Of a stretch of DNA of 64,000 nt, positions 1 through 12,687 are shown in pieces. The stretch is taken from assembly GCA_030278955.1 (NCBI GenBank), contig JAOANR010000004.1, positions 53,819,459-53,883,458 on the forward strand. The letters run 5' to 3'. Source of the DNA: Hygrophila difformis. Its lineage: Eukaryota > Streptophyta > Magnoliopsida > Lamiales > Acanthaceae. Position 1 is the first letter of the stretch. The number at the start of each line of letters is the position of its first letter. The position numbers and the translations under genes are program-made. A model generated the notes under the pieces. The model saw only the letters and a list, made by a program, of their open reading frames with translations. It was not told the origin of the DNA and made no database searches.

Positions 1-504
1 CAAAACGAAAAAAAAAAAAATCTAAAATACAAATAGAAAAAAGGTATTCATAAGACATGCTACAAACATATACGTACCGATTCACATGAATCAATCACAT
101 ACATGCTACAAAAACAAAAGACGAATAAACATTAGATTAGAGAAAAAATGACTAAACATGTCTAAAGCAATAAAAAAAAATATAGTAAAACCCCCTTTTC
201 CCCACCCCCTTTTTTCAACACCTCCTTCAATTTTTTTCTCCAATTTCAACAATCATATATATTTACTAAATATATACTATATATTATCTAATTCAACTAT
301 CCCAATTATATATACTCCTTAAATCTATAATATATATAAATCTAATATTTAATTTCAACAAACTACATTATATCATATATACTCCATAAATCTATCTATA
401 ATCTATAATACTCTTAACATCTTAAATGATTTCCATTAAATATATCTAATTGGAATGCCTATAAATACATCCCCTCAACTTTATTCGTTTTGTTCATCTA
501 TATT
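1..504. other. AT-rich non-coding DNA with a direct-repeat copy
   Basis: No gene is visible. The stretch from about 190 to 465 (C-rich start, then AT-rich with many TATA runs) is repeated in direct orientation at about 541-735 plus 874-897. The first copy shows the state before a small insertion that interrupts the second copy. Confidence 0.6.
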
Positions 505-1075
505 CCAAATATCTATATCTATCTATATATATAAAAATAATATAATGTACATTCCCCCCACTTCCCCACCCCTTTTTTCAACACATTTTTTCTCCAATTT
601 CAACAATTATATATATATTTACTAAATCTATAATATATATAAATATAATATTTAATTTCAACAAACTAAATTATATCATATATACTCCTTAAATCTATCT
701 ATAATCTATAATACTCTTAAAATTTTAAATTTTTTTTTTAGGAAAAGGAGTTTCTCATTCAAATGGACCAAATATGAAGTTCATAACATCAAAAGCATTC
801 ACAGCATATTCTAACTAAAACAAGAACATCCGGTCGGACTACTGCCACCCTACTGAACTGCAAAATTTTAAATTATTTCCATTAAATATATCTAATTGGA
901 GGATTATATATATATATATTATAGATTTAGTGAATATATATGATTGTTGAAATTTGAGAAAAAAAGTTGGAGGATATGTTGAAAAAAGGGAGTGGGGAAG
1001 TGGGGAGAAATTAGACTTTATTATTTTTATAGATATATAGATGTAGATATAGATAGATATAGATTAAATGTATTA
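505..1075. mobile_element. MITE-like element with long inverted arms
   Basis: The left arm (about 510-640) contains CACTTCCCCACC, TTCAACA, TCCAATTTCAACAAT and a TATA-rich run. The same series occurs as its reverse complement at about 895-1072. The arms are about 130 bp and imperfect, with no coding potential between them, which fits a MITE or a fold-back element. No clean target duplication was found, so the superfamily is not assigned. Confidence 0.5.
731..861 (-). mobile_element. Short A-tailed retroposed insert
   Basis: This 131-bp segment has a T-run at its left edge, which is an A-tail on the minus strand. It is flanked by a perfect 12-bp direct repeat, AAAATTTTAAAT, at 719-730 and 862-873. 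The paralogous direct repeat at about 410-440 lacks the insert, so it shows the empty site. The body has no obvious tRNA-like promoter, so it may be a truncated SINE or a retroposed RNA fragment. Confidence 0.6.
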
Positions 1076-1482
1076 AAATCATATTTCTAAATAATTTAAC
1101 TTAATTTTTGAATAATATATGTATTTATTAATAAGTCGTCGAATCAATCAACCAATTATTTTCCACATTCAATTTGAAAATTCATATTTTCTGTTACCAA
1201 ATTTAAAGAGATGATGTTTAGGAAGACAATAAAAATAAGGTAGGTACATAATTTGGTTCTTCTTTCATAGCCCATTCGGACTGTCGAGCAAAAAAAAAAT
1301 ACTATAAATAAGGCAGATAGGAACGTGCCCATCCCAATGAAAAGATGCATTTTTGTTCTCCCAAGTAAGTACGTGCAACTGATCGGGTTTAGATTGGCAT
1401 GTAGAAAGGGGACCAAATCATTTATACAAACTTATTTCCCACACTACTCCGATGTATAGTGTCCCATTTTATTTGCTGTGAA
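1076..1482. other. Intergenic DNA, nothing recognised
   Basis: AT-rich sequence. The 86-codon open frame on the minus strand has no recognisable domain and no coding context. Confidence 0.5.
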
Positions 1483-1494
1483 AGATTTTACTTT

Positions 1495-1668
1495 TTTTTT
1501 TTTTTTTGGTAAACGGTGACACTCATGTGTCGGCAATGGTGTGTGGAAGCCCAAACCACACAAATTACAGAGGGGAATAAAGGGGGATAGGGGGCCGGGT
1601 GGGATTCGAACCCTCAACCTATGGTTGGGAGACGAGGGACTTGACCATTAGAGTAAATCCCCAACCCC
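1495..1668 (-). mobile_element. tRNA-derived SINE, family 1, copy 1
   Basis: On the minus strand the element begins with a tRNA-like head. It has a Pol III B-box-like GGTTCGAATCC (complement near 1600-1611) and an A-box-like segment 5' of it, and it ends in an A-run (poly-T at 1495-1507 on the + strand). The 12-bp target duplication AGATTTTACTTT is perfect at 1483-1494 and 1669-1680. This is a complete, fairly young SINE insertion and not a tRNA gene. It landed just before a plastid-derived segment. Confidence 0.85.
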
Positions 1669-1689
1669 AGATTTTACTTTGGTACTTGT

Positions 1690-1950
<261 letters not shown>

Positions 1951-2023
1951 AATTCATTAATACATCAAAATTATGTTTCTTATTCGTGAATTTATAATAT
2001 GATTCCTTTTGTGTATATAAGTA

Positions 2024-2042
2024 ATATATATATATATATATA
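2024..2042. repeat. (TA)n microsatellite
   Basis: A run of alternating T and A lies between the plastid fragment and the next SINE copy. Confidence 0.8.
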
Positions 2043-2060
2043 TTTTCTGAACAGTTTATA

Positions 2061-2199
2061 ACGGCGATGAAATGGGTGGTGGAAGTCAATGTCACACAAA
2101 TTACAAAAGAATAGAGGAAAGGAATAGGGGCCTGGTGAGAAATCGAACCTGCAACATTCATATTGGAAGTCAGACTTGACTACTTGGATAAGTCTTCAT
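2061..2199 (-). mobile_element. SINE family 1, copy 2 (diverged)
   Basis: Same order of blocks as the copy at 1495-1668: GGTGGTGGAAGTC, CACACAAATTACAAA, GGAATAGGGGCC, then a decayed B-box (complement of AAATCGAACC) and CTTGACTACTTGG. The poly-A tail is not recognisable, and no target duplication was found. Confidence 0.65.
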
Positions 2200-2329
2200 T
2201 ATTTTCATTCATTATTTTCATCATTTTATTTATTTTAGTATATTATTATTAAATATATTTTAATTTACATTTTTTAATATTTTTAGTTCCATGAATTCTT
2301 ATTTTTATTTTTATTTTATGCTTTTCATA

Positions 2330-2464
2330 GGTGGTGGGAGTCCATATTACATAAATTATAAAGGGACAAAAGAAAGGAATAGGGGGTTGGCCGGGTGGGA
2401 AATCGAACCCCCAATCTAAAGGTTAAAAGTTGAGGGACTTGACCCCTTGGCCAAGTCTTCATTC
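2330..2464 (-). mobile_element. SINE family 1, copy 3
   Basis: It carries GGTGGTGGGAGTCC, an AAATTATAAAGGGACA-type block, a GGCCGGGTGGGAAATCGAACC B-box region (complement), and GAGGGACTTGACCCCTTGG. It has the same orientation as the two copies to its left. Its 3' end is truncated. Confidence 0.7.
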
Positions 2465-2576
2465 CTAATTATTCATTTTCTTTAATCACCATTAATATTT
2501 TCATTTTGAAAATTGATTCAAAATTATGAGGAAAAAAAAAAGTTTCAAGAGATTGATCAAAGTTCCAAACCGACCG

Positions 2577-2667
2577 ACCAACAACAGTTGGCTTGAGTGG
2601 ATGGGGCTCTAGTCGCTTAAAAGGCAGATGTCCAATGTGTCTTAGGGATAACCTGGTATTCACCTAA
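2577..2667 (+). mobile_element. tRNA-derived SINE, family 2, copy 1 (short)
   Basis: The 91-bp body holds a tRNA-like head (GTTGGCTTGAGTGGATGGGG, then CTCTAGTCGCTTAA). An 18-bp perfect target duplication, AAAGTTCCAAACCGACCG, flanks it at 2559-2576 and 2668-2685. The B-box half of the tRNA-like region is decayed relative to the copy at 3155. Confidence 0.8.
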
Positions 2668-2685
2668 AAAGTTCCAAACCGACCG

Positions 2686-3136
2686 TTTTATGTGTAGATA
2701 TAAATAATATATGAAATAAAGATAAATAAAAACAATAACGGCATTGCTTTTTCTTTTTCTTTTTTAAGGGAAAAACATAGAAAACATAGAAACAATTTTT
2801 AGGGATATAGAGATCGATAATATGGAATAAAGTGCTCTAATTATGAAGTAAAATCCGAGTAATTATCCGGAATGAGACAGTTTACACAAAGTGGAACAAT
2901 CCAAACATAGGTGGGTCTAGTACTCTACGTGAATGGGAACCTGCATTGCATCTGCACGATTTTAGTGTACTCAAGCGTCGAGTGCAACTAATAGACAATT
3001 ACCTAATTGTTGAGGCAAGAAGAGGCCGCTATATACGTGGACAAAAATGGGGTTTGAGGCCACGTGATATAGAGATCGATTATATATTAGTACTTACTAA
3101 GTTATTTTTAATAATTATTTTAAACTTTAAATAATC
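2686..3136. other. Intergenic DNA, nothing recognised
   Basis: AT-rich. A short open frame at 2946-3134 resembles no family I know. Confidence 0.4.
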
Positions 3137-3154
3137 AAAACTTTAATTATTTCA

Positions 3155-3332
3155 ACGTTGGATTGAGTGGATTGAGGTTCTAGTCGCTTAAGCAATGTCT
3201 CGAATTCGAGCATTGTGTATACAAAAAATTGCTTTGGGCTAGGCGCCCTTAATTGCCCATCCAGATCATCAAGTAATTAGTATTAGGTACAATGTGACAC
3301 AGGGATATTGATTATTCACGGAAAATTAAAGA
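3155..3332 (+). mobile_element. SINE family 2, copy 2 (full length)
   Basis: It starts ACGTTGGATTGAGTGGATTG and shares CTAGTCGCTTAA with the 2577 copy. It has a B-box-like CTCGAATTCGAG and an A-rich 3' end. An 18-bp perfect target duplication, AAAACTTTAATTATTTCA, lies at 3137-3154 and 3333-3350. Confidence 0.85.
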
Positions 3333-3350
3333 AAAACTTTAATTATTTCA

Positions 3351-4279
3351 TTTACCAGTGTTGGAACCAGTTTTGAGCAAATGTGTTCACAACCGATGTC
3401 TGAACTACTTTGTTGAACCAACTACGACTACAACAGACAAACTATGTAAAGGAAGAAGGGCTGGCGAATATACTCAAAAAGATTCTTCAACGGCTAGCTG
3501 ATCTCCTGCCTGGATCTCGCACACGAAGTAAGGAAACAAAGATCTCCTAATCCGGGCAACTCCATTCTAAGGATCCGTGCAATTATGGTAAGAATATCTT
3601 ACCTTGGAATGGAGGAGCGGTGGTTCTCTTTAAATAGGACGACCAAGGGATGAAAGAACAACGACTCACTTTACACATCTACTCCCTTGAGCGATTAAAA
3701 AGCATTGTGCTAAGAGAATCACATTCATTCCGAGTTATTGATTTCATCATTTCGAAGGAAGATATACGATCAACACTTCCTCGAGTGGATTGGTCGAAAG
3801 TGCTACTGTGAACTTGATTGAAGTCGACGGATTCAATCAAGGCTTTCGAGGAATCGTCAAACTCAAGAGCTTAATTGAAAAATTCAAGAAGGAGAGTCGC
3901 CAACAGGTTTCGACAAAGGGCAATTTGGAGGAGGAGCCTTCAAGGAATTGAAGCAGGGTCGGAGAGATCTTCACCAAGACAGAGGGGGTGCCTTGGTCTG
4001 ACAATTCAGTCTGCTTGGTGATTGGAGTTGGGCGAAACAAATCACAATTGTTTAGATCGAGGATCAAATCAAAACAATTAGTGAATCTCCTGGATTGATA
4101 TCCCCCAGATGTAGGCTTGTGCCGAACTGGGTCAACAAACCTTGAGTTATTTATTCTTACAGTCTATTTACTTTTCGCTGCATAATATCTAAAACTATTT
4201 AACGTGTCTACGAAAGGTGTTTGAACTAGTTTTCAGGACTACTTAATTGGTTATCCACGCAAACGGACCTAACAACCAG

Positions 4280-4309
<30 letters not shown>
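3351..4309 (+). mobile_element. Poly-A-tailed retroinsert, possibly a retroposed LTR-element transcript
   Basis: The segment ends in an uninterrupted run of 30 A (4280-4309). The sequence just after the tail (AAAACTATAATTATTTC, starting in the tail at about 4306) nearly repeats the 18-bp site at 3333-3350. The segment therefore looks like a non-LTR insertion into the right-hand target duplication of the SINE. Near 4105-4190 a block (GTAGGCTTGTGCCGAA, then TTACTTTTCGCTGCATAAT) resembles the U5 region of plant Ty1/copia LTRs, which suggests a processed copy of a retrotransposon RNA. No long open frame remains. Confidence 0.55.
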
Positions 4310-4311
<2 letters not shown>

Positions 4312-4926
4312 ATAATTATTTCTGAAATATTGTCTTGGATAAAAAGGTTCTCTCCTTAGGCAACGTTGTGCAAGACTCATGCATCACATGTTACATTACT
4401 TACATTATTTATATTTTATTGTGTATTCACTTAATTTCTTACTTTATTATTATTATTATTTTTTTGTAGCGATTCCACTATTTACCATTGTAACCCAAAT
4501 TTTCATTTTTTCTTTCTTTCTCATTACCATCTCCAATTCGACAATAATTTTCCTTTTTTTTGAAAAAAAATATATCGTTGACAGTAGTTTTGAATTCGTG
4601 CTGGATAGAGCTATGACAATAAGTAAATACAAGTAATTATTAACTTGCAAAATAGCGAAAAAACATCCCAAAAAAAATTATGATCTATATTTTCACTGCT
4701 GAGAATCATTGTTCTTTCAACAATTATGACTATTTTTATTACAAAATAAAAAATAAAAATATGAACTTAGGTTAATCCATCAAATATCCAACACACGAAC
4801 GTTCACTAATGACCTTATTAGATATCTAAGGTTAAAAAATATACTTAGATTGGAATGGGTATGAATTATTTTGTTTATTTTTATTTTTCCAATATTGAAA
4901 TAGTTGACCATTTTTTTTTACGCGTC
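4310..4926. other. Intergenic DNA, nothing recognised
   Basis: AT-rich; the overlapping short open frames on both strands are low-complexity. Confidence 0.5.
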
Positions 4927-5200
4927 ATACTCCCTCCGTTCATAACTAGTTGTCTCTTTCAGCTCAAGTTCAATAACTAAAGTTTGCATGAATTAACTTA
5001 TAAATTTATATTTTTACCCTTCAACTATACTCATTCTTAATGAATGTCTAACAAGTAATATTTATGTAAAGTAAAGAACAATATAGTAAAAACATAGCAT
5101 AACTATCTACAAGACTACAACTACATAAAAATGAAACATTTTGGAACATTTTTCAATCTCTAAAAAGACAACTTAAAAGAAAAAGTTAGTTAGATTGTAA
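4927..5200. mobile_element. Truncated Stowaway-type MITE
   Basis: Begins with TACTCCCTCCGTT, the terminal repeat typical of plant Tc1/mariner MITEs, at 4927-4940. A fragment AAAGACAACTT near 5162 mirrors the AGTTGTCTCTTT next to the left end, but no matching right terminus was found. Confidence 0.45.
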
Positions 5201-6164
5201 AGTGGCCCCACGTAAATGCTCTTAACATGGTACAAACAATAATTTAAATTTTAAAGTGAGTGAAGCGAGTAATTAAATGAGGTGGGGCCCACAGACGGCC
5301 TGCAAGTTGCTGCTAATGCAATTTGCAATTTGCCCATTTGGTCCTGCAAACCTGCAAACGCGCTTTTTTTTTTTTTTTTTTTCGTGTACTTATAAAATTG
5401 TGAAACTGTTCCCCCTATTAAATAGTACTCCTAATTAAATAAAATGTCCTTTTATTCAGCAACCCACCGCTACTCGGATAATAAAGTTGACTTATATTTA
5501 AAATAAAAAATCTCATTAAAAAAAGATAAAAAAATACTATTAGAATCGTATTATTATAAATTAAAATTTTGTTTTTCTACACATAAAAATATTATTACTT
5601 TTTTAGATAAATTTAAAATTATGATAAAAATCATGAGCTTTTTACTAAAAAATAAAAGTCCAAAATAATTGGAAATTTCCATCTAAATAGAGCTTTATTG
5701 TTATTGCGATTTAGAAATTGTTGATTCAAATGGATATGTTAAGAAATTTCTGTCCAAAAAGCTAGAAATTATATTGACCAATATGTTTTTTCTTCTTCCT
5801 CGCGCTAGAAAAATACCTCTTCCGTATCATAAAGAAAGAATTTTGTTGTATTCGCATGTAAATAAAAATAAAAAATATTATATTATAATGTATGTTTTTT
5901 TTTTAAAAAAAATGTTAATACCAACACTTGTAAATAACGAGAGCTATTATATTGTCAGAAACTTAATTAACAAAATGATTAATTTTTTAATTTCTGGCAC
6001 TCAGCAGGCCACCGCCCACCAATACGGGCATATATTCTAAACATTTGCAGGCCACCAATACGGGCAAAACAACATGCCAACCGGTTGGATTTTTTTATTT
6101 ATTTCTTCTCTTCATTATTTTGTTTCCTTATTATTTTTAATTTTTTAACCGAGCACTTTATTTA
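5201..6164. other. Intergenic DNA, nothing recognised
   Basis: AT-rich sequence with a T-run at 5365-5382. The 88-codon open frame at 5774-6040 has no recognisable features. Confidence 0.5.
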
Positions 6165-6563
6165 GGGGGTGTATTCAATTCAGATTTGTATGGATTTTAA
6201 AAAGTTGGTGGATTTAGAAAGTCCATAGACTCCACGTAGAGTTTTCAGAGTCGATTGATTTTGTATAGACTCCATGTAGAGTTTGGCTGACTTTTAGAAA
6301 TCCATGGATTTTTAGAGAGATTTTGTTTAGTTATATTTTTTAAGAGAATCTATAAAGATTTAAAATCCATGGACGGTTGAATACACCTAGATTTTTAAAG
6401 ACTTTTTAAAATCTGTATTGAATACACCTAGATTTTTAAAGACTTTTAAAAATCTGTATTGAATACACCTAGATTTTTAAAGACTTTTTAAAATCTAAAT
6501 TGAATACACCCCAACTTTAAAAGTCCAAAAAAATCCTACAGACTCTACATTGAATACACCCCC
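6165..6563. mobile_element. Tourist/PIF-Harbinger-type MITE with TTA target duplication
   Basis: A perfect 15-bp terminal inverted repeat, GGGGGTGTATTCAAT, lies at 6165-6179 and in reverse complement at 6549-6563. The trinucleotide TTA flanks both sides (6162-6164 and 6564-6566). The 399-bp body contains about three tandem copies of a 40-bp unit near 6385-6510 that reuse the terminal motif (TTGAATACACCTAGATTTTT). Confidence 0.85.
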
Positions 6564-6566
6564 TTA

Positions 6567-7024
6567 GAGTGAACTATTTTTCACCATCAAGGGTGTCATG
6601 TAACACAATGAGTTTAAATAAGTAATAATGAATAACTATTACATAATGTATTATTAAACGGAGTAACTAAATATTCTTAATCTTATAAACTTAAGTGATT
6701 AAATAGTACTGTAGTAGTAGTACAATGGTATTGTGGTTGTTATCATAAATTTTATTTTAAAATATGTGTCTTTTTTTGTTTAAGTGATGAATTTTTTTCC
6801 ACTTGTGACTATTTTTTTTTTAGCGATACAGCCAGTACAGGCCACTTGTGACAATTTTTAAATAAACATTAGGCCAAGTCTCCATTCTTTTTTTACTGTG
6901 TTTATTGAATGTTCATTAAAATTTCTATTGTACGATTATGAAAGAATATAGCCCAACAGATTTTTTTTTTTAAATTTATCTAATTCTATAATTTATAATA
7001 CTTTTGTATAATTTAAACTAATAT
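6567..7024. other. Intergenic DNA, nothing recognised
   Basis: AT-rich, without a gene or a clear repeat boundary. Confidence 0.5.
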
Positions 7025-8699
7025 TACCTCCGTTTTTGTGATAGTGCAATAAAGCATTATTTGCTACTATTTATTGTTCGAGTTTGACTCTAATTTTTAT
7101 CATAGTTATACAAGGAAAAACATATTCAAGTGAGATCTTGTTGGATTCATCTCGTCATGTAGTTTAACAATTCCGTTAGGGTGCGACTAAGCATTTTGAC
7201 TTGATGTACTGCGGTACATCGCAGCCATTGATTTAATTTATAAATTGATGGTTGAGATTAACTTAAAGGTTAAAATAGTAAATTTGCTACATTTAGTTTG
7301 TGAACGCTAATTCTTCCATTCTTCTTCCGTTCTTCTTCTCTTCTTCTTTGCATTTCAAGGATTGATCTCATACTATCCTCCAATTTGCTTAATTATGCTG
7401 CTATACATAGATATACGTCGCTGAAATATTTTTAAATAAAGTCTGTTCTTCATAGCATTGCTGAATTGTTCTTCATGGCATCGCTGAATTCTTCTTGACA
7501 GCCTCGCTGAATTCTTCTTGACAGCCTCGCTGAATTCTTCTTTGTTCCGTCGCTGAATTCTTCTGTGTAATGTGGCTGAATGCTGAACTCTTCTAGGATA
7601 GTGTCGCTTAAATATTTTTTATAGCATCACTAAATTGTTTTTTTGTAGCATGATTGAAATTATCTATTAATATATTTGTTACCATTCGTTGATGATTATT
7701 TGAAAATATTAGATTAGATATGATATTATTTACCAAATATTAGATATGATAACATACTAAATATAGGTTTACCAAATATTAGATATGATATTATTTACCA
7801 AATATTAGATATGATAACAGAAATGTTTTTGGTAGCATCGCTGAATCATTCTTGGTAGCGTCGCTGAATTCTGCTTGGTACCATCGCTGAATTACTCTAC
7901 TTGATCTCGCTGAAATATATTTGATAGCATCCCTTCATTATTTTTGATAGCATCACAGAATTGTTTTTGGTAGCATCGCTGAATTATTCTAGATTGCGTC
8001 GCTGAATTATTCTTGGTATCATCGCTGAATTATGCTAGATACAGTCGCTGAAATATATTTGATAGCAACCCTTCATTATTTTTGGTAGCATCACATAATT
8101 GTTTTTGATAGTATCGCTGAATCATTCTAGGTTGCGTCGCTGAATTATTCTTGCTACCATCGCTGAATTATGCTAGATACTGTCGCTGAATTCCTCGTCC
8201 CTGAAATATATTTTATAGCATCACTTAATTGTTTTTGGTAAGATCGCTGAAATGATCTATTAATAAATTTGATACGTATCTTTGATTATAAAAAGATATT
8301 ATTTGAAATATTAGATATGGATTACCAAATATTTAATATGATTTACCAAATAATAAATATGATAACATACTAAATATAGAGTTACCAAATATTAGATATG
8401 ATAACATGTCTAAATACTTGTCATATCGCTGAAATGCATTGTTTTTAAAATGAACTATTATTGTGTTATGACAATTATACCATTTTTCATTTACAACCCT
8501 TGGATTTTAAATGGACGCTTCAGATCGCTGCCTTGATGTGCTGTGGGATTTGTTGATTGCACCCTAACTGGACCCGTTTTTAAATATCAAACTTTTAAAA
8601 CTTTTACTTATACCGAACTTAAGTTATTAATGGTTTAAAATATACATTAAACTGCATGCATTGAGTGTTTGTTGCAATATCACAAAAACGGAGAAGTAT
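7025..8699. mobile_element. Stowaway-type MITE split by a MULE
   Basis: The left part (7025-7167) starts ACCTCCGTTTTTGTGATA. The right part (8576-8699) ends with ATCACAAAAACGGAGAAGTA. Together they match the family seen intact at 22431-22694: AAGTGAGATCTTGTTGGATTC in the left part and CTTAAGTTATTAATGG in the right part. The 1.4 kb between them is a separate element, so the MITE inserted first. Confidence 0.8.
7168..8575. mobile_element. Non-autonomous MULE, small relative of the 12 kb element
   Basis: The left end is CAATTCCGTTAGGGTGC and the right end in reverse complement is GGGTCCAGTTAGGGTGC, matching the ends of the element at 35685-47636 position by position. Both elements also share CTTGATGTxCTG and CATTTACAACCC blocks just inside the ends. 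The interior is non-coding and holds about twenty TCGCTGAA motifs, all in one orientation, plus repeated blocks containing ACCAAATATTAGATATGAT (about 7695-7820 and 8310-8405). The likely target duplication is decayed (GTAGTTTAA against GTTTTTAAA). It presumably depends on the transposase of a full-length relative. Confidence 0.8.
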
Positions 8700-9150
8700 T
8701 AAACTTATACATTTAATTCGGTATAATGTTCCACGGTGACAAAAGCAAGGAAGTAGTATTATTATCATAACAATATTACTCTGATTAGTTACTATTGACA
8801 AATGGGATTGGAATCTTTGCCTAATCCTTCGCGTTCACACTTTCTACTAATTATTTCAACCCGAAATGTCCGTATCACCCTTCGAGCCGCCGCAGAATTG
8901 CACACACTTCTATGACAAATCCAGTGGCAATTTAGTCATTACAAGAAAATCGGGATAAGACCAAGAAAGTCTATAGTCATGGCTTCCCGCTTTCCACCAC
9001 CTCGCCATCACTCATTTTCTAAATTCCCCACCTACCATTAAAGCACCCATCCTCCGCCCTACGATTGCCGCGATCCAACGGCTGTCCGTATCCCTTCTAG
9101 AAATTTCCTTCCTCGCTTCTCATGTAATGCCATTCCATTAATACCCCCTT
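8700..9150. promoter_or_regulatory. Upstream region of the ascorbate peroxidase gene
   Basis: This stretch between the split MITE and the first transcribed part of APX becomes C/T-rich after 8980, as is common near plant transcription starts. I could not assign a confident TATA box or regulatory element. Confidence 0.35.
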
Positions 9151-9218
9151 TCACAATCTCCGACTCCTGCTTCTGCGCTCCACACTCTCCCTGTCCGTGA
9201 AGATCTCTTTGTTTGCAG

Positions 9219-9419
9219 GTAAGTGGATTTGATATTTTCTGCATTGGTAGCATTGTACTGATCGTGAAGTTCTGATGATTTCTGCGCTGTCTTTGGCTGA
9301 ATCGATCGCGTTTTGACTTTTTTCTTGATTTATGGATTTGTTACGATTTGATGTTTGGACTTTGGTTTGATATATGTATCCGTGTTATTTGTTGGCTGAT
9401 TGAATGGATCTGCTTGTAG
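9219..9419 (+). other. Intron in the 5' UTR of the ascorbate peroxidase gene
   Basis: TTTGCAG is followed by GTAAGTGG (donor at 9219), and CTTGTAG ends at 9419, twelve bases before the start codon. Plant cytosolic APX genes commonly carry a leader intron in this place, and in the family it can raise expression. Confidence 0.75.
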
Positions 9420-9431
9420 AAAGGTGTGAAA

Positions 9432-11681
<2,250 letters not shown>

Positions 11682-12687
11682 ATGATGATGTGTGGCTGTT
11701 CAAGTGAATGGCGATGGCCTGATTTTGTCGTATTTGCATTATGAACATTGAATGATTTTGAATGTGTTTCAATCAATTTGTGGTTTTCAGTGGATGCGCT
11801 TGATTGATTGATGATCGTTTTGGTCGTGGAGCAATATATGTAAAATGCTGGCATCGCACCTTATCACTGGAAATAAATTTAGATTATGGATTTTGCATGC
11901 ATACCTATGACTATTCTGTCTTACTGAGTGAATGAATCAAATCTACGGTTTTGTGCACTACTTATAATAGTTTTGGGTTTCGTGTTGGCTCTCGTTTGAT
12001 TTTCTCATATGCGTCGTTTTACCCGTTAATATGTAGAGCTTGTGGCCATTGATATGGTTGCTCGCTTGCAAAATTCCAAAAAAATAAAAAAGATCTCAAC
12101 AAGTGAATAATTTCTCGAATCAAAATATCTACTTTTTATGTAATTTAATGTATATTTTAAACTATTAATAATTCAAGTTCGATACAAGTAAAAATTTCAA
12201 AAGTTCGATATTTATTTTTCATGCAATTTAATGCATATTTAAATTATTAATAGCTAAAGTTCGGTACAAGTAAAAATTTTAAAAGTTTGATATTTATAAA
12301 CTATATGAATGTAACAAACTATATGAATTTAACTTATATAATTATGTAAAACTTTAAGTGAAAGTTTGTATGCGAATAGTAGTATATTAGCAAAATGCAA
12401 ACAACAATAGGAGACCTAGGAAGTATACTACAAACATTATAGAATTATTGGGTTATAAGTGGGTCAATCATAAGCTTCATCAGCCCATATAGAGGAGTGG
12501 ATTGGACGAGCTTCCAGTAAAAAAATAAATAACGTGGGAAAGAATTTGCAGATTAAGAAGACTTATTCTTTGTTGATTGTGGAAATGGAGTGTTTCTTGA
12601 TGAGTGAGTTTACACTACGGTGGTTCAAGTACAACTAGAGGAGGTTAGAATAGAATATGGAATCTCAGCAAAAAGCCTATCTAGGAT
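11682..12687. other. Intergenic region with APX 3' UTR and a decayed MITE
   Basis: The first 200 bases are probably the APX 3' UTR. Between about 12130 and 12390 a decayed, partly duplicated Stowaway-type sequence can be seen: ATTCAAGTTCGATACAAGTA and a second GTTCGGTACAAGTA, followed by an AACTTTAAGTGAAAGTTTG-like block. From about 12480 to 12687 lies the likely 3' UTR of the minus-strand gene. Confidence 0.5.

Noticed and set aside
1580..1660. tRNA-like sequence with a GGTTCGAATCC box
   Set aside because: It has no complete cloverleaf or acceptor stem, and it is followed by a tail and flanked by target duplications, so it is a SINE.
2946..3134. 62-codon frame MHLHDFSVLKRRVQ...
   Set aside because: No family recognised, and no splice or promoter context.
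7440..8440. Regularly spaced TCGCTGAA repeats looking like a CRISPR array
   Set aside because: Spacing is irregular, the motif is short and variable, and the repeats lie between MULE termini in a plant genome.
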